From: Viola odorata
Lineage: Eukaryota; Streptophyta; Magnoliopsida; Malpighiales; Violaceae
Assembly: GCA_963691705.1 (NCBI GenBank)
Contig: OY829540.1
Location: forward strand, 70,604,367 to 70,668,366
DNA length: 64,000 nucleotides
Direction of reading: 5' to 3'
Shown: in pieces, positions 18,001 to 29,306 of the stretch
Layout: the number at the start of each line of letters is the position of its first letter
How positions within the stretch are numbered: the first letter of the stretch is position 1
Translations under genes and position numbers: made by a program
The notes under the pieces: generated by a model
What the model was told of the DNA's origin: nothing
Databases searched by the model: none
Seen by the model: the letters and a program-made list of their open reading frames with translations, nothing else

Positions 18001-18010
18001 TTTATATAGA
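18001..18010 (-). promoter_or_regulatory. TATA box of the AHP gene
   Basis: The minus strand reads CCCTCTATATAAAGCCC about 105 bp upstream of the AHP start codon. Position and sequence fit a core promoter, giving a leader of roughly 75 bp. Confidence 0.55.
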
Positions 18011-18353
18011 GGGAAAAAGATAGAATGTGTGTCAACTTTTTTCCAATGAATAAAATTAGAAGAGACGATACAATCTACACGTACGCATGTGGACATTTTT
18101 TTTTCTTCTTTTTTGTTTTGCAAATGTGGCTTTTGGGGGCCGCTTAGAAATTCCGATTCTTTAAAAAATCACATCATAGTTTTTTTTAATCATTAATTTG
18201 ATGATATGTCTAATCTACAATCATAATGATGAATAATGCATCTTCTTCTTGACGTGAAAACTTTATTATCAAGGCTACGCGACTATTTTAACTTCTACAT
18301 TTGTAGAAAAAAACAATTAAATTAAGCTCCGATTTTGATTTAGAAGAAAATTA

Positions 18354-18466
18354 CTCCCTCCGGTGTAAAATAAACGACGTTTACTATTTGGGCACGCATT
18401 TCAAAAAGGTCATATGACTCACTATTTGACCTCAAAAAATTTCATACTTTTTTTCGAACGTACATT
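18354..18466. mobile_element. half copy of a fold-back MITE
   Basis: It begins TA-CTCCCTCCGG, runs through GGGCACGCATTTC and GACTCACTATTTGACC, and breaks off after TTCGAACGTACATT, the hairpin loop. It is the left half of the element seen complete at 58.2 kb. Confidence 0.65.
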
Positions 18467-18604
18467 AATTCTTGACGTTGATTCCAATTATTTAGCTTTT
18501 ATGAATTATATTGGTTTAATTAAAAGTAATAACTGATATTTTTCTTTTGAATTTTTGAAGCATACCAAATAGAAAAAAACATATTTTCAACAAAAAGAGA
18601 GGAG

Positions 18605-18720
18605 AAAAAACATATAACACACCCATACACATGCTTCACACATGCTCATCCACGCGCGCACGCATCAGCACAAACGCATATGCATGCACACACATGCGCG
18701 CTAGCACACAGTATGCATAG
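18605..18720. repeat. degenerate alternating purine-pyrimidine tract
   Basis: About 115 bp dominated by CA, CG and TG steps (for example CACGCGCGCACGCAT and CACACACATGCGCGC). It is a decayed microsatellite and could adopt Z-DNA. Confidence 0.55.
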
Positions 18721-20556
18721 AGCGAGTCTCTTGGTGGGAATCGTGAATTGTTCATATCACCACCTAGCACTGTGAACCTTTCTCTTACAAATTAACCTGT
18801 GAACACCTCATTTTACCAATCCAAATTGTACTTTCAGTTTCTAGACCACTATATAAATTGACCTCGTACCACGCACCAACACTGAAACCTAACAAAGTAT
18901 TCAAACTTCAAGACCCGAAATGAATTACTGAATATTAAAGCCTTAATAGCTATTTTCTCGCATAATATTAAAGAAATTTATTAGATTTCCACAGGATTGT
19001 TTCCGTCGGAAAGTTTCCAACGGTAAACTTCTCCGTCGTAAAGTTTCCCTGTCATAGCTTATCGGCCATCATCAGCTATAAACGTTGCTTGTCGGCCATC
19101 TATGTTAGCGGTCGGCGTGCCTTGGCTCTCAAGCGTAGCCGATCAGCTCACTTGATGTTAATAGACGCGCATAAACTCTAAATTAATTTCCTATTTTCGG
19201 CCCATCTCTATTCTAATCGAACCAAGTGACTCTGAACACTATATTTATATAGTCTCTTACTTTTCTCCCTTTTCAACATCTCTCAATCTCCCCATAATTG
19301 GTCTAACAAGAGATGGTCGATTCAGAGGAGTTTAGAATGTAACTGATCTTTAGAGGAGTTTTTTTTACTAAAATAGGGTACGTAGTTAAAAATCTTATTT
19401 ACTGGAATATGGTAGTTTGTGACATGACAGCATTTTTTAAAATTATAATTAATTTAGGTAATAGATAAAATAATTAAAAATAATATGCACTCAATCTAAT
19501 CTTAACAGCTAATGAACGCTCTTTCTTCGTTCATAAAGATCTCCGGTTATGGTACAAACGGGATAATTAATAGAAAAATTAACGTTGTAATTATGGTTTT
19601 TATTTTTTAGAGTTTTTGATTCTGGGATTCGAGATGGAGAGTTTACGTAGCAGTCTGGTCAATCGTTCAATAAGAATTCCAAAATTAATTCTAAAGAGAA
19701 GGATGGCTAGCTGGTATGTGATCTGGTTCTTTTAGCTAAAGGGGGTTCGATTGAGGTTACGTAGGATTCTTTTATTAAGATAATCCTAAATTTTTGGGAA
19801 TGTTTTGTTAATTTGGTATGCACAGAATTAATTAGGGAATCCTATACAGTATATTATAATAATGTATATAAATATTGTAATATATATTACTATATAAAAT
19901 TATATTAATAATAAAATTTGTGGAGTACTTTTAGTAAAAAGAAAAAAGAAATACAATACTCCTGTACCATTCAAATACGAGTTTTCTTCCATTTACAAAA
20001 TTCGAACTTAAGACCTTGGTTAAGGGTGAACAAGTCTTTTACCGCATAAATTATAACCAATGTTGGTATGTTACACATTATATTCTAATATATAATTTTA
20101 TTTAATATAAATTAAATTTTTATGAGCATGTAGCTCATTGGTTATTTAACTAATGACAAAGATAGCAATAAAGTCTCGGGTTTAAATTTCACCCCTATTT
20201 ATAAAAAAAAAGTTTTAGTGATAGAATTGCAAAGAATAATTGATTGGAGGTATATTTGAAAAGGAGAAGATAGCTTTGTGGCGACATTAAATGATTAAAA
20301 ATAACCTCATTGCTTACCTCACATGTGGGAGGCGTTAGCATATGAGTGAGTCCATATTAATACTAGCCAACGATTGCGTACGATCAACCAATGACTTCAG
20401 ATCAAGCGTATGATGATGGAACAATTTGATCCTGTGATACAGAAGTCAACTCTCCCTTTGCTTCCTTTTCCAGATATCACGTGCCCTAAAGTTTATAATT
20501 ATAGTACTCACGTGCCTCCAGTCCTAAGTCACCAAAAAATACAGTAATAATTCTCT

Positions 20557-21745
20557 GGAAAAAGGGGAGAATTCACCCCTACATTTGTACTTCAAATCAG
20601 GATAGGCCACTACATTTGTAAGTGAGTCAAATAAACCACTACATTTGTTTATTCGGTCAAAATTAACCATCATTACCTAAAATACCCTTGGTTTTATTTT
20701 GTTGGTAAAAATTTGAAAAAAACCTTGATGACATGGATTTTTTTTATAAAAAAATGATGTGGATTATTTATTGGGCCAAAATTAATTTTTTAATTCTTGT
20801 AGTATAATACCGTAAGTAATTATCTTTTAAGAGTTAAAGTAAACAGATTGCTCCTCACCCTCTCCAATTTCATCGTCCTCATCTCACCCTCTTCGCATTC
20901 CCTCTCAATCCGCCTTCTCTTCCGCCTTCCACGCAGCATAACATACTGTATTGGAGTCCCAATAACATGAAATCCAGGCCAATAAACCACATAACACAAG
21001 CCATAGTAAGTGTCACATAATTCAATATAAAGAACAACAATTTTTTCTCTTAAGCAATTTAACAAACACCTCATGTGCGTATTGTTTTTAAGCACAACAC
21101 CGATACACACAAATACCTGCTTGCTTGTTGTTTCTTTCTAATAATTTTAAAAATAATTATCAAAAGATGGAAACATTAAAAAGAATTCTACAATTTTAAA
21201 CCCAAAAAAACCCTAATGAACTGAATAAAATGGACAAATTGCTAGAAAAAATAGTCAAAAATGAGAAAGAAAAGGGAGAATTTGCAAAAAAAATTATAGA
21301 ATAGAAATAGCCAAGATATTTCTGAAAAATAATTGAATTGTATTCATCTTATTTATACAAAATTCAAAATTAAATAAAAAAATGGGGTTGGAAGGCGGAA
21401 GAGAAGACGGATTGAGAGGAAATACGAAGAGGGTGAGATGAGGGCGATGAAATTGGAGAGGGTGAGGAGCAATCTGTTTACTTTAATTACAGTATTATAA
21501 TTAAAAAAATAATTTTGGCCCAATAAATAATCCACGTCATTTTAAAAAAAATCCATATCATACCTCCATATCAGCAAGGTTTTTTCTAATTTTTTACCAA
21601 CCAAATAGAACCAAGAGTATTTTAGGTAATAATGGTTAATTTTGATAGAATAAACAAATGTAGTAGTTTATTTGGCTCACTTACAAATGTAATGGTCTAT
21701 TTCAACTTGAAGTACAAATGTAGAGGTGAATTCTGCCCTTTTTCC
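20557..21745. mobile_element. non-autonomous Mutator-like element with long terminal inverted repeats
   Basis: The 1189-bp element is flanked by a perfect 9-bp direct repeat, TAATTCTCT, at 20548-20556 and 21746-21754, as expected for Mutator-like elements. Terminal inverted repeats of about 360-370 bp run from GGAAAAAGGGGAGAATTCACC inward to about 20930, and from about 21390 to 21745 on the right. Three subterminal copies of (C/A)CTACATTTGT lie near 20577, 20608 and 20637, about 30 bp apart. The centre has no transposase frame, so movement would need a transposase from elsewhere. Confidence 0.9.
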
Positions 21746-21754
21746 TAATTCTCT

Positions 21755-23679
21755 CAACTAGTAGAACACTAGCAAAAGTGCCCAACCTTTGCATTGGCTG
21801 TGATTTTTCTAAACTTCGAAGCCACTCCAATGGGATCGTGTTGATTTGTAATTTAATCTTACGTTTATGTATCCATCCAACGCAAAACAAAAAGATTAAT
21901 GATATAATTCGTAATATTTTTTTTCTTATAATATGCTTCGTTCTTACCAATAAATTATCTTTTTAGACACATAATACGAAAAATTAAAACACTTAACTAC
22001 CTAAACACTCCAATTATATGCTATCAAATGAATTTTATTAAAATACATTCTTTCATATTTTTTTAAAGAGAATCAATTTCAAGAAGAAATTCCTATTTAA
22101 TCTTAGATTCATAATACATGGTAAGTAAATGGAGAATCAATATATAGTTGTGAATTGTGGTAGTGAACCAAAAGTGGGAAAATAATACATCAAAGAATAA
22201 AAGAAAACAATCCCACCAATGATTGACATCAAAACTTTTACGATTCTCGTCATGTCTTTCACTTTCTCTACCTCCAAATTTAGGAATAATAAGAGATTCC
22301 CTCTTTATTCCTCTGCCACATTCAATTAGGTTGGATTGAAGAAAATAAAAGCATTTCATATATAATTAGGGTTTGCAAAACCCAACTGGGAGATTGAACC
22401 AAAGAGCTGCTGGGTTGTTAAAATTAAGATCTAAGAGAGTTAAAAGAAGAAGAAGGTGGATGTTAGTTGGGTTGGGTGGAGATGGAGTGGGATCAGAATA
22501 TGAATATGAACTTGGGGCTGGTTTTTGGGCATAGCTTTTGATTCTTTCCTCCCATCAACATCTCCTAGGCTATGTTGATAAGAACCCCACTCTGGACAGT
22601 AATCAAACCCCCCCAGCTACGCCTACGTATCATATATATTCTTCATTTTCTTCTTCAAAATCATATAAAATAATAATTACATCACCAAATGATGTTATAT
22701 TTTCCTACGTCCAAATCTCGAAACTATGATCATCTTTTATCATAAACTTCTTATACCCAAATCAAGACATCACATTTCTTATTACTTATAATAATGCTAA
22801 TACTACTACTACTAATAATAAATAAATAAATAACTTTTGCTATTCACGACGCGGTTGTAGATGAGTTGGTTAACTTTGCATCAAGTCAGATTTGAATTAA
22901 ACTTAACCTTTGTTGTTCAAGCTCGTCACGAGCTTAAACGTAGCTAATCGAGCCTTTCTATAATTTGACCAATTAAGTTTGAACCCGTTCAAATTCGGCT
23001 TGTCTCGGTTCATTCATAGCCCTATGACACCGTGTCATTTACTAGCGAACTAAGGCAGTGGTACTCTCAATAAAATGGCTGCCTGGCAGGAAGTTCTGGA
23101 GAATTATATATCTTTTCCCTTTTAAGGAAAAGGGAAAAGAAGAATCTCACCGATGAAAAAAGAAGAACATCAAAATGGCTTCTCAATTAATGAAGAATGA
23201 GAATTTAGAACAATCCTCGCTAGCTTGTGGGCATTGATGCAATCATTCGTAGGTTATAGCTTTAAGGTTTGCTTCTTCTTTTTTCGATCACTAACCTTTT
23301 CTTCACCTTACAACAATAAGTTCTCTGCTCATCTTCATGAGAATCTTTTTTTAAATGGAATTAATTTAGTATCTATACTCTAGTGTGTGTTAATTTCATA
23401 AAATTTTGAGGGAGAAAAAAAAAATTAATTTTTTTACGGAGGTTAAAGATGAAGGATAAAAAAATGAACTTTAAGAACTATTATAAAAGAATTCAAAATT
23501 TAGAGGAGTGGTATGAAGAATAAATTAAAAAATAATAAAACTTTAACGGACTACTATAAAATATCTAAAAACTTTAGGGGACAAATTTGAAAAACTAATA
23601 AAAAATAAACAGAACTTTGTCACTTCCAATTGATTAAAAAGATTCTCCGATGCTTTTTCTCCATTTTATATAATTAGTA
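21755..23679. other. intergenic, no gene seen
   Basis: AT-rich sequence with short meaningless frames. Around 22920-23010 there are CGAGCTTAAACG/GAGCC words like those near 8750, suggesting a shared decayed repeat. A short ACT/AAT repeat is at about 22800. Confidence 0.45.
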
Positions 23680-23946
23680 CTCTTTCGGTTTTTTTTTAAT
23701 TGACATATTGGGTTAAAAGTTTTGGACTTAATTAATTTACGCCTTGCTTCAATGTCCAAATTTGTAGCTTTTTACTTTCTTCTCTCTAAGCCTACGCGTC
23801 GTACAAGAAAGAAGATCATTTTGTCTATCCTCTGTCGGTACAAACTGAGAGTTTGATTGAAAAAATTAGATTGGAAACAAACAAGTAGAACCACCTAAAA
23901 TATTGTGATTTTAGGCTCGGCGCCAATTAAAAAGAAGAAGAGGGAG
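23680..23946. mobile_element. Stowaway-like MITE
   Basis: A 267-bp element bounded by TA on each side. The ends CTCTTTCGGTTTTTTTTTAA and the reverse of TTAAAAAGAAGAAGAGGGAG pair as imperfect inverted repeats. It has no coding capacity. Confidence 0.6.
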
Positions 23947-24020
23947 TAATTAGTAGTATGACATTTTTTGACGTTAATGATAGGTCAAAAAAAATGATAA
24001 AGGTTGTCGATTACTGAAAG

Positions 24021-24795
24021 TAGGGGTGTATAAAAAACTGACCTGACCTGTTCGACCTGTATAATCGAACCAACCCAACCCCTCAAAAGAACAAAACCTC
24101 CTAACCTACGGTTAATGGGTATATAACCGATCCGTTATAGTTGAGTTGGGTCGGATAGCGGGTCGGATTTTTAAAACCCGCTTATAACCGACCCAACCCA
24201 TCAATTAACCATAACCCTAAGTATATAAGCATCATTTTTTTTCTTTCCTTTCCTTTTCTTTCCTTTTCGTTAGCAGACGCCAACCACCCCTCCTCTCTCC
24301 AAATCCAATCCTCACCATCTCCTCCTCTCCCTCAACTCCATCACTCTCCAAATCCAATCCTCACCATCTCCTCCTCTCCCTCTCAACCTCTCATCACCTC
24401 ACCTCTTCCACATCGCCCTTCTCCTCCGTTTCCCCTCCCAGTACCGACCGCCGCACCACCAAATCTACATCACACCCACGGCCAAACCGCAAACCCGCCA
24501 TTGCTCCCAACCGCCGCATCACCACCACACCCATCTCAGCCACCTAAATCACTAACCAAAACCCACCCAATTTCAATTACCAAATCCACCATCCGGCTGG
24601 CTTTTGAATGGGTTTGGTTAATGGGCCGGCCTAGTTGGAGGGCCCGACCTATTATTTTGGGTTCTGAAAATTCAACCCGTCAATCCCGTCAATTCGCGGT
24701 TAACTGATTCGACCCGCTCAATCTGTCAACTGACCGGTCCGACCCAACCTGCTATATATTTGGCGGATCGGTGTCGGTTATGGGCTATACCCCTA
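24021..24795. mobile_element. hAT-like non-autonomous element
   Basis: It begins TAGGGGTGTATAAA and ends GGGCTATACCCCTA, short inverted ends of the plant hAT type. The 8-bp flanks ACTGAAAG and CCTGAAAA match at six positions, consistent with an aged 8-bp target duplication. Inside, ACCCGACC/GGGTCGG words form longer imperfect pairing, and a 49-bp unit is tandemly doubled (24295-24390). No transposase is encoded. Confidence 0.65.
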
Positions 24796-24803
24796 CCTGA
24801 AAA

Positions 24804-25663
24804 GTGTCTAGTTAATAATGATGCGAGTCATATGACTATTTTATAACTCAGGAATCTCAACTCAAGCCCATAATAGTAAGCACAGAATTCTCACAACTCC
24901 TAATTGCAATTCATCACAGTTTTTCTAAAAGCAATTGCATCGTTGGAACCACACAATGAACTTTTCAAAAGGAATGTAGCTGGCAATAAAAATTGAGATT
25001 TTCATTTACAGTAAATCAGTAAATTCATTAAAGATTACAACTTTTACAAAGATATGCATATCCCATACAAGTGAAAATTGCCAGAGATGTACGTTTTTCA
25101 TTAAGGATACGCAAGAGTCTGACCTTTATGATATCCTTCTGCAGAGCCAACATAGATGTTTTACAGCGGTAAACAATCAACACATGTACAGTACATCATC
25201 AGTTCAACATATAAACCAAAAAAGCACAAAGCTTTAGAAACCCACCTATAGTTTTTATCTGAAGAGGCAAGCAGCTGATATGATCGACTTAAATCAAATG
25301 TAGGAAATTAAAGTTGGTGTCATTTCTGTGACAAAAGTTCATAACATGAACCCCTTTCGATCAGTAATTGCATTTTTTTGGGGGGGGTGTTGGAGCAGGT
25401 TTATGTTATTGGGCCTCGTATTACTTAATGGGCCACTTTCTTCTTGTTTGGGCTTGTAGGTATGGATTGCAGTGGTAAATATGTCAGACAAGAATAAAAT
25501 AACTAACAGAATATATTTTTTTTGGTATAAAGGGCTAACCTGGATTGGAAAATGGCAATGTTGTAATTTACTTTAGTCAATCTTATTACATTGTAAATAA
25601 ATAGTTAAATTTTAAAAATGAGGGTTTAGTGACATTTATATTTTTACAAAAATGAATTTCACC
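24804..25663. other. intergenic, possible gene-end relic
   Basis: No gene is supported. On the minus strand near 25100-25160 a frame reads YVGSAEGYHKGQTLAYP then stop, after a possible acceptor. It looks like the last exon of some gene, but I cannot identify it and no upstream exon is visible. Confidence 0.35.
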
Positions 25664-26318
25664 TATAGTTCTTACATCAACATGCACATAGCCCGTACAT
25701 TATCACTTGGATTTCATTCATACCTTTATGGATAGCAATTCATGATTTTCACAAATGGTAGAAAATCCTCCATATTTAGTACATTAAACAAAGAAATTAT
25801 CCAATATATGACTAATAAAACCATCATTAAAATATAATTCATTGTTCTCCAATCGATCCGACAATCTAAACTACTGATAATTTATTCATAAATTTAGTTT
25901 AGAAGATGATTATTTTTTTAGCATACAAAGAAAAAATAGTTCATTAAGCAAAAAAAAAGTAAGAAAAAAAATCATTTTAAGAGATGAAGTAGCAAAGAGG
26001 GTGAGTTCAACCATGCTTATCTATTTTTTCCTGCTCTCCCTCCTCGGATAGGATCAAATACAGAAGAGAATGAATAAGCAACAGACAAGAAGATTCTGAA
26101 AAAAAGAGAGATTAGCGGTTATGATTTCACAGCAGATTGTGTTCTTGAATGAAAGAAAGAAATATGCAATGTGAAAAGAATCATATCAAAAATTCTATAC
26201 AACTTAAGAAATGTTATTAGCAGAATAGGAATACACCCTAACATACCAAAACCAGATTTCTGCAAATCCATTTCCAATAATAATGTTATAAATTGTCATT
26301 AATTCCTCCTATCACTAA

Positions 26319-26336
26319 CCCCCCCCCCCCCCCCCC
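26319..26336 (+). repeat. C18 homopolymer in the MADS copy 2 promoter
   Basis: Eighteen C residues lie four bases upstream of the TATA box. The other copy has seven at the same place. Length may be affected by assembly error. Confidence 0.85.
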
Positions 26337-26340
26337 TCTC

Positions 26341-26348
26341 TATAAATA
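26341..26348 (+). promoter_or_regulatory. TATA box of MADS copy 2
   Basis: TATAAATA lies 79 bp upstream of the MADS start codon and is identical to the box of copy 1. Confidence 0.6.
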
Positions 26349-26419
26349 GAATGATCCATTGGTGCCAATAATGCACACAAAACACTCTTCTTGCTCTTGT
26401 TGCTTATCCGCGCCGCGCC

Positions 26420-27196
26420 ATGACTAGGAAGAAGGTTAAGCTTGTCTACATTTCTAATGATTCTGCAAGGAAAGCAACATTCAAGAAGAGGAAGAAGGGT
26501 TTGGTCAAGAAAGTGAGCGAGCTGAGCACCCTTTGCGGTGTTGAGGCTTGTGCTATCATTTACAGTCCTTACGAGAACCAACCTGAGGTCTGGCCATCTC
26601 CTATGGGTGTCCAAAGGGTTCTGCAGCAGTTCAAAAAGATGCCTGAGATGGAGCAAAGCAAGAAGATGATGAACCAGGAGGGTTTCCTGAGGCAAAGGAT
26701 CATGAAAGCGAGCGAACAGCTAAAGAAGCAGAGGAAGGAAAATCGCGAGAAGGAGGTGACTCATGTCATGTACCAAGGTCTGATTGGTAAGAGCTTGCAG
26801 AACCTGACCATGCTGGACCTGAATGATCTTGGCTGGCTCATTGATCAGAATCTGAAAGAAGTCAACAAGCAGATCGAGGTGATCAAGAACCTGCCTCAGG
26901 ATTCTCAGGCAGCGGCAGGAGCAGGACCAGCACTACCACCAGCTGGACCAGCAGGAGCAGGAGCATCATCGTCGACATCGACACTCGTGCCTACTGTACC
27001 AGTTGAAGAACCTGCAGCTGTGCAGATTGAGAGGCAACAACAAGCTGTTGGAGCGAATACGGAAAATATGAAGAGACAGCAATGGTTCATGGATGTCATA
27101 AACCCTCAGGATCCTGCCCCGTTCGCTGGTGACGATCTGATGCCATTTTCAGATCCAAACAACAATACCCTGTGGTCTAACTCCTTCTTCCTTTGA
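26420..27196 (+). CDS. type I (Mgamma, AGL80-like) MADS-box factor, copy 2
   Basis: Intronless, 258 residues, with the same domain order as the copy at 14747-15523: MADS domain, PEVWPSP mark, helical Met/Lys-rich middle and Ala/Pro/Ser tail ending in NSFFL. Differences from copy 1 are conservative and confined to the second half, for example MLDLND for MMDLND, KEVNK for KEINK and QDSQA for QGSQA. The lack of stops or frameshifts in both copies and the untouched MADS domains suggest that both remain under constraint or diverged recently. Downstream sequence differs from copy 1 by an insertion of about 70 bp right after the stop. Type I MADS proteins usually act as heterodimers with Malpha partners; none is in this window. 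Confidence 0.93.
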   Translation: MTRKKVKLVYISNDSARKATFKKRKKGLVKKVSELSTLCGVEACAIIYSPYENQPEVWPSPMGVQRVLQQFKKMPEMEQSKKMMNQEGFLRQRIMKASEQLKKQRKENREKEVTHVMYQGLIGKSLQNLTMLDLNDLGWLIDQNLKEVNKQIEVIKNLPQDSQAAAGAGPALPPAGPAGAGASSSTSTLVPTVPVEEPAAVQIERQQQAVGANTENMKRQQWFMDVINPQDPAPFAGDDLMPFSDPNNNTLWSNSFFL

Positions 27197-27895
27197 AGGA
27201 TTATCCTGAACTGTCTCTATGTTTTTAAATTTCCTATCATTTTGGGGGATACAGTGTTGCTTTTTCATCCCCAATCTCTTTTTGTCTCTTAATTTTATTT
27301 TGTAATCTAACACATCCATACTGATTCTTCAGTATGTTTTCTCATCCTTGTTATTTGTCTTCTTTTCTAATGTACAATCTTCTTTCTAAAATGTTGGTGC
27401 CATTCGATCATGTTAGTATCTGATTTTACCTATCTGGAAAGCAAGGTGAAATTTCTTTTTGCATAAGTGCACTCGAGAATTCAGATTCGACCCGGACACT
27501 CACAATCTTCTTTTCCCATTTCAGATGCTATCCGTAACGCACAATAGCATCAATGTAATATATATCTCAGTATGTTTCAACATAGGGAGAGGCTCAAGAT
27601 GCTGTGTTGTGTTCAATTCCTGCGTCTCGTTACCAGAATTCGGGCAATATGAAATGCTAGTAGTTGCTTTTAGAGATGAGATCGAATGCGTTTCTTCGTG
27701 GTATGAACATTGCATCTGTATACTGGAACAGGTCAGCCTATAATAATTCCAAGCTGTTTGTTGTTTGTCACTGGATATATTCTTACCTTTTAAAGAGGAA
27801 ATATAATTTGATCCTATATATGCATGGATAGTCAGATGAGTATCCATGCCAACAATGGAAATAAAGTTAGCAGTAGCCTTCAAGCATATTTGATT

Positions 27896-28740
27896 CAACA
27901 GTATTTTGGACCGGAAAACTAAAAGTGATTAAGCCGTTCGAATCACCGGTTTGACCTAGGGTATCTATTTTCTTATTGTATTATGGTAATGAGAAAATGT
28001 ACAAAATATGACGGGTTCAACATCAATTGAAAATGGTATCAGCCCAAACAATCCCAAAATTCAATCCGCAAGCTCTGGTTAGAAATCTCAAGTGAGTAAT
28101 GTTTTCCAGCCTTTTAATTGATGATTCTCCTAATTTTTGTGACTTCTCAAGTAATTGAATGAATTGTTTTGTGGGGTTTTTGAGTTTTGATGGATTTAAT
28201 TCATTCATGGATATTGGAAATCAAGAGAGGGATCATGTGGTGGCGCTGAACTTTAAGAACCATCCGGCATCGCTAATGCGGCAACGCCGCCAATCTTGAG
28301 GAGATGTAGGATTTGGTTGCCGAGCGTAGCTTGCATCATAAGTGCTTCGCTTATCTTCCATCTTCTATGTGGCAAACAACAAACCCAGTTGCCAGATGAT
28401 GCCACAATACTGCAACCACCAAAGAAAAGGGTAAATAAAAATTTGAGGATTACATTTACATTTACACCCAATAAAAATAAAAATAAAAATTAGAAAAAAT
28501 TAGGGGCAGGCAAGATCTGCTCCGACCGTTATAGCCCAGATGGCAGAGAAATTCTGAAGGCCACAAGATATAGGGGGAACAAAGTTCAAAACATATCTGC
28601 ATTTATCACACTCCCTCTAAGAGGAGAGGGAAAAACGGAGATGAGGAAGATGGGATATATATATTTTTAATTTAACTCATATACACGTGGCATCTTTTAA
28701 TTGCTGAGAGGTACCCAGTGCTCAATAGTCAATAGTCAAT
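27896..28740. other. intergenic, no gene seen
   Basis: No coding support. A minus-strand frame at 28253-28471 looks protein-like, but I recognise no family and see no splice context. The part after 28740 is the likely 5' leader of the PAF1 gene. Confidence 0.45.
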
Positions 28741-29306
28741 ACGACGGGAGCACTGGAGGTTTTGCCATCTCACACACACAACACAAGTTTTAAGTTGTAA
28801 ACACACAACCAGATTTTTTCAGCTTGAGCCTGATCACTCTGTCCTACAACACCAGAAATTCTCTCCCCTACCAGTCACTCCGATTTCTCTATCCCGACCA
28901 AAACCCAGTTCCTGTTTTTCCTCGAAAAACCTTATTCTGTCATCTTGCCACCGTTGTTTTTGGACGAAGTACCGATCTTTATCAAAACCCAATTGAGGTT
29001 TACTTCATTATCCAAGTCTTCTGCGGGTGAGTCCTTCTCAACACTCTCTGTAGGGTTTCCGCATTCAGTTGTGATCTCAGCTAGGGTTTTAAGCTATTGG
29101 TTTTGCGAGGAATTGATGTTTGATTTATTTTGAAGTTCGATTTTGGGGATTAATCTTGGAAAAGTTTGACTGTGTTCTTCAGCATAGGGGCTTTCTTTTT
29201 CTCGATTTTTTACAACAGGAATTGGGTGTTGGACAAAGGTTGAGTCTTTTTATAAGAATCAAGAATTGTGTTGAAGATTTTTTAAGTTAAGAATTAGTAG
29301 TATACA

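Larger units (their letters stand above)
18011..20547. other. gene-free spacer with repeat relics
   Basis: AT-rich. It contains a half fold-back MITE (18354-18466) and a stretch rich in CA/CG/TG steps (about 18605-18720). Near 20000-20060 and 20135-20200 are two further SINE-like relics with CTCATTGGTTA and GGGTTTAAAT words. No gene is supported. Confidence 0.5.
25664..27895 (+). repeat. right arm of the inverted duplication
   Basis: Reverse partner of 14210-16262. Matching starts at TATAGTTCTTACATCAACATG (25666-25686) and fades after GTAGCCTTCAAGCA (about 27870-27890). Besides the MADS gene it keeps about 740 bp of upstream and 690 bp of downstream sequence. Relative to the left arm it has a longer C run upstream of the TATA box and extra sequence just after the stop codon. 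Confidence 0.9.

Noticed and set aside
20820..21110. 96-codon minus frame inside the Mutator-like element
   Set aside because: It lies mostly in the inverted repeat, with no transposase motif.
24501..24707. 68-codon frame inside the hAT-like element
   Set aside because: It comes from CCA/CCC-rich repeat sequence, with no domain.
25100..25170. Possible last exon reading GSAEGYHKGQTLAYP on the minus strand
   Set aside because: Too short to identify and no other exons found. Only noted in the spacer entry.
28253..28471. Minus-strand 72-codon frame that looks protein-like
   Set aside because: No recognised family, no splice partner, and it ends abruptly in AT-rich spacer. Kept only as a remark.
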